Source of the DNA: Clostridiales bacterium
GTDB lineage: Bacteria > Bacillota > Clostridia > Christensenellales > CAG-314
Direction of reading: 5' to 3'
Assembly (NCBI GenBank): GCA_003537755.1
Contig: DPQS01000073.1
Location: 1-13,811 of the forward strand
DNA: 13,811 bases
The notes beneath the pieces are model-generated. The model was not told the DNA's origin. It was given only the letters and a program-made list of their open reading frames with translations, and did not search any database. The first letter of the stretch is position 1, and the number at the start of each line of letters is the position of its first letter. Position numbers and translations under genes: made by a program. Below are positions 1-7,400 of this stretch, piece by piece.

Positions 1-3
1 GAA

Positions 4-22
4 ACTGTACTGTATGTACAGT
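4..22. repeat. short inverted repeat, 7-bp arms
   Basis: The arms ACTGTAC (4-10) and GTACAGT (16-22) are perfect reverse complements around a 5-bp centre. The repeat lies downstream of the membrane-protein gene, which ends at 99 on the minus strand. It could be an operator for a gene to the left or part of a transcript end. No T-run follows within the window, so a terminator cannot be claimed. Confidence 0.4.
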
Positions 23-60
23 GAGTGTCGTTTAACGCATAATTAGCCGCCGACACACTC
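23..60 (-). other. imperfect inverted repeat downstream of the membrane-protein gene
   Basis: GAGTGTCG (23-30) can pair with CGACACACTC (51-60) if two bases bulge out, leaving a loop of about 20 nt. On the minus strand this lies about 40 nt past the stop codon at 99, where a transcript end would be expected. There is no convincing U-tract after it. It is recorded as a possible 3' structure only. Positions 61-98 show nothing else. Confidence 0.3.
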
Positions 61-98
61 GCAAAAATTATTAGTGATAGCTAAATTAACCCTACGCC

Positions 99-1364
99 TT
101 AATTAAGCAAATCGTAGTAGCGTTGGATGAAGTCCAGAATGTAATCGGGTACTTTTTCACCGTTCGCTTCGTACTCCTTGGCAAGAGCCATGTACTCTTC
201 CAAACGGGTTTTGTAGTCGGTGTTGCCGTCGATGATGTTGTTGTTGTCCTTGTTAGGGGTCGAAGGTGTGCTGGGATCGTTGCCGGGATCTTTGTCGGGA
301 TCGTTTTCGGAATCGCTCGGATCTTTGTCACTGTCACTCTGTTCGGGATTTCCTTCCTGCGGAGCGTCGGCTTCTTCACCCATATTGTCGGTCATGCCGT
401 CGCCCGGTTCGTATTCACCGCTGCCGCCCAGTTGCGCGAAGTATGCCGACACAAATATGGTTATTTTACCGTCAACGCCCTTGACGTATGCCGTTCCGGT
501 ATCCAGGTCAACAGCATACAGTGCGCCTTCGCCATATTCTTCGATAGTTTTTTCGTCAAACTGATTTTTGCTGTTGATTTCCATTACAAAGGAACCTTCG
601 AATACGCTTTCGTCAACAAAAACCGCTTCTTCAAAACGATACGGATCCTGTGAGCCGTCTCCCCACTCAACAAACCCCCAGTCGGGATCTGCAAATGCAA
701 GCACCGCTTCACTGCTTTCGCCTACTGCGACAAGTTGTTCGTCCATTCCCTCGACAAGTCCGCCTACGCCTTCCTCATCGCGAATATCGAGGTTTATCGT
801 GTCCTGACGATAGATTTTGCACAAGTATCTTACCGTGTAGTAGGCTTCGGGATTTACGATGTCGGGAATGATGTCCGGACCTTCCGGAATGACGCCGCTG
901 CTTGCCAATGCGGAAATGGTCGTCATGGAACCGGCACAGACAAAGGACACAATCAACAGTACAAGAACTGTCTTTGAAAGCACGATCTTGACGTTTTTCG
1001 GGTCGATTTTTGCCAAAGCCTGCCTGGCGTCCTCACGTTGACGCATTGCAATGTACGATTCGTCGTTTTGCAATTCGTGCATAGTAAGCAAACGTTCTTC
1101 AAGTCCCAGCGAGTCCAGACGTCTGGCGATTGCCTTTGTGTCCGGGCGGAAAAACAAAAAATACAACGACGGTACAAGCGCGGCGCAAATGCCGACGCTT
1201 ATGCCTGCCGACAGCCAGTATCTCTTGATACCGGCAAACCAGAATGCCAAGAGGATGACCGTTTCCGCAAATAATGCTATGGTCAGTGCGAGCAAAAACG
1301 ACTTCAACAGTCCTTCGCCGACGAGTTTTTTGTAGTATTTTTGGAATATACTTTCTTTACTCAT
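99..1364 (-). CDS. three-TM membrane protein with acidic linker (DUF4175-like N-terminal region), function unknown
   Basis: The 421-residue protein starts at the ATG at 1364 rather than 11 codons upstream, because a perfect AGGAGG (1369-1374) sits 4 nt before it. Hydrophobic segments lie at about residues 22-45, 50-72 and 128-150. The cytoplasmic loop between the second and third carries a basic, helical stretch with RRLDSLGLEERL (81-92) followed by QREDARQAL (109-117). This resembles the 'LD..LGL.ERL...REDA' pattern of DUF4175-like membrane proteins, which often sit near MoxR/DUF58 genes; that resemblance is from memory and unproven. Residues of about 155-330 should be extracellular. They are followed by a low-complexity Asp/Ser/Pro/Asn linker (about 335-385) and a short Tyr-rich helical C-terminus. 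It lies 88 bp downstream of the giant lipoprotein gene on the same strand and may partly share its transcript, although a terminator-like hairpin separates them. Its function is not known; an envelope role is the reasonable guess. Confidence 0.8.
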   Translation of the reverse strand: MSKESIFQKYYKKLVGEGLLKSFLLALTIALFAETVILLAFWFAGIKRYWLSAGISVGICAALVPSLYFLFFRPDTKAIARRLDSLGLEERLLTMHELQNDESYIAMRQREDARQALAKIDPKNVKIVLSKTVLVLLIVSFVCAGSMTTISALASSGVIPEGPDIIPDIVNPEAYYTVRYLCKIYRQDTINLDIRDEEGVGGLVEGMDEQLVAVGESSEAVLAFADPDWGFVEWGDGSQDPYRFEEAVFVDESVFEGSFVMEINSKNQFDEKTIEEYGEGALYAVDLDTGTAYVKGVDGKITIFVSAYFAQLGGSGEYEPGDGMTDNMGEEADAPQEGNPEQSDSDKDPSDSENDPDKDPGNDPSTPSTPNKDNNNIIDGNTDYKTRLEEYMALAKEYEANGEKVPDYILDFIQRYYDLLN

Positions 1365-1368
1365 AACT

Positions 1369-1374
1369 CCTCCT
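1369..1374 (-). promoter_or_regulatory. ribosome binding site AGGAGG
   Basis: A perfect Shine-Dalgarno hexamer lies 4 nt before the ATG at 1364. It fixes the start of the membrane protein at MSKES and rules out the upstream in-frame start at 1397, whose extra codons would be translated from this site itself. Confidence 0.8.
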
Positions 1375-1385
1375 AAAATCACCAA

Positions 1386-1417
1386 ACCGAGTGACACCTG
1401 TTACGGTGCCATTCGGT
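1386..1417 (-). terminator. hairpin after the giant lipoprotein gene (possible terminator or attenuator)
   Basis: The arms 1386-1398 (ACCGAGTGACACC on the plus strand) and 1405-1417 (GGTGCCATTCGGT) form a 13-bp stem with one A-C mismatch and one G-U pair around a 6-nt loop. The hairpin starts 36 nt after the stop codon at 1453. On the minus strand it is followed by UUUGGUGAUUUU, a broken U-tract, so termination may be partial. Some transcripts could read through into the membrane-protein gene. Confidence 0.5.
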
Positions 1418-1452
1418 TGTAGTGTTTGTATTGCTTTGCGGCTGATTTCAAA

Positions 1453-4400
1453 TCATTCTTCCGTTGTGGCGGAAGATTCTTCGGCGGTTGCCCAAACAAA
1501 GGTTGCGTTGCAGTCGGCGTTCCACTTGCTGTCCCATCTGGTTGAAGCTTCGGTGTGGTCGGTAAAGGTGATCGTCTGTTGGTCCGTCCACTTCTGGAAT
1601 GCATTTCTACCGATGCTTGTCGTCTTGCCTGTAATTGTCAGGTTCAACTTGGTGCATCCGTAGAATACCGTGTTGCCGATTGTTTCGACATTTGCAATGC
1701 TGCCGATTGTGGTAAGATTGCTACAATTGTAGAAAGCACTGCTATCGATTTCCGTTACGTTGTCCAGACCGGACAGTTCCGCAAGAGCGGAGCAACCGTA
1801 AAACGCCTGATAACCTACGTACGTAATACCGCCGTGCAACGTAACACTTGTCAATGCCTTGCAGCTGTAGAACAACTTTTCGTTGATTAGTGTAATGCCG
1901 GTGGGGATGACAACGTTGTTCAATACGCTGCAACCGCTGAACACTTCTTCGCCGAGCGAAGTAAGCGTGGTCGGCAAGTGGATTGTAGCAAGTTTGGTGC
2001 AACCCTTAAATGCGCCGTCTTCGATTGTCTTGACGCTGTCGGGGATTGTGACGGATGTCAATGCCGTGCAACCCTTAAACGCTTCCTTGCAGATTGTAGT
2101 TACGCCGTCGGGAATGACGATACTTTCCAGTGCCGTGCAACCCGAGAACATCTGCATCGGAACGGAAGCCATGTTGCTGCCGAATGTAACTTGGGTAAGA
2201 GCGGTACAACTGCCGAACACCGATGAACCGTAGTTGACAACGCTGTTTGACAACGTTACCGATGTCAACTTTTTGCAACCGTTGAATGCCTGGTTACCAA
2301 TCGTTACAAGGCTGTCGGGCAACACCAATTCGGTAAAGCCTGTGTTTGCAAATGCAGACAGTCTTGCTTCGGTAAGGTTTTTGAATGCGTCAAAACTTGC
2401 GAGAGAGGTACATCCGTTGAATGCAGAGTCGTACACTTCCACAACGTTTCCTTCGATTGTCGTAAGTGCCGTGCAACCCTTAAACGCTTCATTTTCCACT
2501 ACTGCATAGTCGCCGACAAACGTCACCTTGGTAAGTTTGGTCATGCTTCTGAACACTTTTGCCGCAGCATATGAAAGTTTAAGTTCGGTGATTGCGGTAC
2601 CCTTGAACGTATCTTGGGACTCCTTGTCATAAATCTCGTTGGTTTCGAAACGAGTTACATTTTCAAGGTTGATGGATCTGAGATTTGTACAACCGTTAAA
2701 CGTGTAGTAACCGTTGATAATTTCCACACTTTCGGGAAGAGTAATCGTTTCTACGCTTGTATTGTTGCGGAAGGCATTGGGAGCGATTTCCGTCGTACCT
2801 TTCAAGACTACCACGTTTGCACGGGAGTCGATGCTGAGTACCAACTTCGTTCCGCTGTACAGGATACCTCCGTCAGCCTTCAAAACAGTGTTTTCGGGTA
2901 CTGCAAAACTTGCGCCCGTAACGCCTGTAAAGCTGTCTCCGTAGACGTGGAATGTGATGTCGGGGTTGCCGATAGTAATTTTGGTAAGACCGGTACACTT
3001 TTCAAACGACTTAGAGCCTACCGTAGCAACTTTGTTGAGATTTATTTCATTAAGCGACGTACAACCACTGAAAGCAGAGGTGTCAATTGCCGAAACATCG
3101 TCGCAAAGCGTTACTGTAGCAAGTTTTGTACAGCCATTAAACATGCTGCTGCTGACTTTTGCTGCGGTGTTGTAGGTGACGCTCGTAAGAGAAGTACAAC
3201 CTTCGAATACGCTGGAACTGATACTTGTAATCGTCGCGGGAATTGTGACCGATTGAACCGCCGTACCCTTGAATGCTTTCATTCCGAGCGTTGTTACGTT
3301 GCCCAGATCAAAAGATGCAAGGGCGGCACAACCTTCAAATGCGCTTTCGGGTATCGCGGTGATTGTATCGTTGAAACTACCGATTTCCGCCAGCTTTTTG
3401 CAGTTGTAGAACGCTTTCTTGCCCAGGCTGACAACCTTGGACATGTCGAACTTCGCCAATACGCTTGCTCCGCTGAATGCCGAGGATCCGAGCTCCAGCG
3501 TGCCGACTGCCGTAGTATCTACGGTTGCAAGTTTCGTACAACCTTCAAATGCGCTGTCGGCAATCGTGGTTACGTGTTCGCCCAATGTCACTTTGGTAAG
3601 ATTTGTGTTACCCTTGAACATTGACGGCAGTATGTCTTGGTCGATAGTGATATTCTTGACGCTTGCCTTGTTAAAGCCTTGATAACTTTGGTAGTTGCCT
3701 GTATTACCCAAAAGCTGAATACTGTTGCTAAAAGTCAACGACTCAAGAGCCGCGCAACCGTCAAAGGTATGGTACAAATACAACTTACCTACCTTTGTAA
3801 GATCCAATGCGGTAAGTTTGGTTGCACCACTGAACGCACCTTCGTAGATGGTCAACGAGCCGTCTTCGTAACCGGAGAAATCCAATGTCTTGATGCCCGA
3901 ATCCTTGAATGCGCTTTGTTTGATTTCCTTAAGTTGCGAAGGCAACTTGACCGTAGTCAGACTTGTGCATCCCTCGAACATACCCTTGTTGCTACTGTTA
4001 CCGGTAATGGCGGTAAGCTCGTCCGGCAGGTTGATAGACTTCAATGACGTGCATCTGTAGAACGGTCCGCTGAAGAAGCTGCCGCTTGCGCCAAGCGCAT
4101 TCACCGTGTACGGCAATGTGTTGCCGTCGGCGTATACAACGTTGCCGCTCTCGTCGACTTTAAGCGCGTACTTGATGTTGGCAAGCTTGGTGCAATTGTT
4201 GAATGCGTCGGCACCGATGGATTGCAATTTGCTTGCTTGTCCGTTGGCGGTAAGAGCAAACTCTATCGTCGTCATGACGGAAGCATTGTTGAACGCACCT
4301 CTGCCGATTGAACCAACTTCGCCGGGGATGGCAATGCTTGTCAACTTCCTGCAACCCTGGAACATGTAGTCGGGGATTGCCGCGTACTTGTAGCCTTCGG

Positions 4401-7400
4401 CGAAAGTAACCGTGGTAAGCGAAGCACAGTTAGCAAATACGTATGTGCCAAGCGAAGAAATACGTGCAGGCAACTCGACAGATGTAATGCCGCAGCCGTC
4501 GAAAGCGTTGTCGCCGATTGTAAGTGCTTGTGCGTCTGCCGAAGTTGCAAATGCGATTCCCGTTACATTCTTTCTGTTCTTAAACGCGCCTGCGCCAATC
4601 TTTGTTACGCTGGCGGGTATCGTGTACAAGGCGGATGTAAAATCTTTGTCGACATACACTAATTCCGTCTTGTCTTTGTTGTAGATAACTCTGTTTTTAG
4701 CCTCGGTTGCATCCGTTTCCACAGAAATTGTTGCCGAATCCTCGGGAACAACCATGTTTGTCAAAGAAGTTGCCGAAGCCGTGATGTTGACAACGGAAGT
4801 AGCGTCGATTTCCTTGGAAAGGGTAATTGACTTGATCTTTGCGCCATTGAATACGTTTGCGCCGACCGTTTCTACGCCGTCGGGCAACACAAGGTCGGTA
4901 AACAGCTGATTCTGGAAGGCAAATTCACCTATCGAAGCAAGGTTGCAGCCCTGTTCGAATGTAACGCTTGTAAGCGGAGTGCCCTGGCCTGTGCTTCTTT
5001 CGTGGATTAGCGCATAGTTTCCGATCTTGGAAAGTCTTGCGGGGAAAGCAATAGTTTCCAATCTGTAACATGCAAAGAATACCGTGTCGCCCCAGCTACC
5101 GGTCTTGGCAACATCTGCCATGTAGAAGGGCTCGCTGCCGCCTTTCTGGAACACCACCGACGTTACGTTGTGACAGTTGTAGAAGGACGAAACGCGGAAT
5201 GTGGTCGCTTCCTTGGCAACTTCCACTTCGCCGGTCTTGCCGTACGGACACCAGACAAGCACACTCTTGTCGGCGTTGTACAGCACGCCCTTGTAGGAGC
5301 TGAATTCGCTGCCGCCCTCTTCCACGTTGATATCCGTAATAAAGCAGAAATCATCCTGGATGCTGGCACTGTTTTGCCAAGCGGGAGCGTTTTGATTTGC
5401 CAGTGGATAGTCACCGCTACTGCCGTAACCGCCACCGAACTCAAATACATCGTAGTTGCCGTTAGGAGCGGATATACGGTTGGGCAACGACAGTACGGTA
5501 AGAGCGTCGCAACCCTTGAATGCCGCTGCACCGAAAGACAAAGGTTCGCTTCCGCCGCTGGTAAAGACAACGTTGGACAGGCTTACGCAACCTTCAAACG
5601 CATTTCTGCCGATTGCACGATTGCTGCTGTCGATGTTTGCTACCGTGGTGGGTATCGTTACCGACTTCAACGCCTTGTCAAACTTGAAAGTACTGTCGGG
5701 AATATTGACAAGTCTTTCGGGAAGAACAACGTTTACTATGTTGTCGCACATATAGAATACGTATGTGCCAAGCGTCAGCTCTTCCGTACCGCCGGTGGCA
5801 AACGTCAACGTTTCGATACCGGACCCGTAAAATGCATGGTCGCCGATACTTGTTACTGTGGACGGAATGTTGATGCCCTTCAATGCGTCGGTAAACTGGA
5901 ATGCCCTTTCACCGATTGTTTGCAGACCTTCGTTGAGCGTAACTTTTGCAATAACACGATTTTCTTCGCCTACTCCGTAGTAGGAGAATGCTTGCTCGCC
6001 GATAGAAACGGTACGTGCGGGTAATTCGATTTCCGTCAATGACGTGCAGTTGAGGAAGGCTCTTGCACCGATTGTCAGTCCACTTTCACCGTCTTTGGCA
6101 AATGTAACCGAAGCAAGGTTGGAGCAATCTTCGAACGCACTGTCACCGATGACGGTAACGTTGGACGAAATGACGATGGCAAGCATATTGCTCTTGCCCT
6201 TGAACACTGCGCCGGCGATTGTTGTTACGGTGTCGGGGATAGTGTACACTCCCTCGAAGCTGTCGGGGAAGAACAACACCATTGTCATGTCTTTGTTGTA
6301 CAACACGCCGTTGTCGTCACGTTGATAGTTGGGGTTGTCTGCCGAAACCTGAGGTTTGTACTTCTTGCAGTTGTAGAACACCAGGTTGAAGTTCATCGTG
6401 CCGACGTTTTTGGTCAGTTCGCAAGTAACAAGCGCGCGGCAATTCGCAAATGCGTAGTCGCCAAACTCCAGTGCGGCTGACACGTCGGACAAATCGATTG
6501 TCTTGACCGAGCTGTCTTCAAAAGCATGCGCGCCAAGGCTTGTAAGGCTGTTGGGCAACTTCAATTCGGCGATGCTTGCAGAGTCAAATGCATATTCACC
6601 GATGGACGCTACGCCACAGGACTCCGTTGCGGTAAAGTTGTCACCGTCCCATGCGCCGTTTTCTTCAAATGTAACGACGTTGAGTTTGTTGCAACGATAG
6701 AACGCATAGTCACCGATTGTAAGACCGATGGGATCCTTGACCGCCTTAAACGTCACTTCGGTAAGATTCTTCGACTTGTTGAATGCGTAATCTCCGATGG
6801 ACGCAAGGTTGCCGTTAAAGGTGATTTTGGTTACCGGGTTGTACTTTTTGAGCGCGGGATTTTTGGCTTCCTCAAAGGAATCGAACGCATGCGCTGCAAT
6901 CCTGATGATGGAAGAAGGAATTTCCACTTCGAATTCCGTTGCGCTGCTAAGACCGATCGGGCAGTAGATAATCTCGTCTCTGTTTGCATTTGCCAGCATA
7001 CCTGCGATATTTTTACCGCCGTCGTTTACCGTCAAAGCCGAGTATACCTGTTTCTCAAACGCACCCGTAAATTCAATACTCGACAGCAGTTTGAACTGCG
7101 AGAAAAATTGTTGTACGTTTGTGATTTCCGCCAATCTTGCGGGGAGAATGAATTTTTCGACATACAGCGTGTCGTTGAAAGCTGCGTTGTCGATTGTAAG
7201 CAATTGCTTGGGAAGCACGTTGCCGCTTTCGTCCATGAGCTCGGTTTCATCGAAGATGACCATCTTGAGGTTTGCGCAATTTACAAACGCGTCTGCCTCG
7301 ATGTTTGTCACCGACGCGGGAATTACCACCGTGTCAAACTTTGCGTTGTTGAACGTGCGGGAACCGATTGTGGACACACCGGCAGGCACTCTGAACGTAC

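Noticed and set aside
1997..2490. Resemblance of the LRR word GTGCAACCCTTAAA to the intergenic units with GCAAC and TTAA
   Set aside because: In the LRR region the word is explained by the repeated protein motif FKGCT read in reverse; the similarity to the intergenic array is short and probably coincidental.
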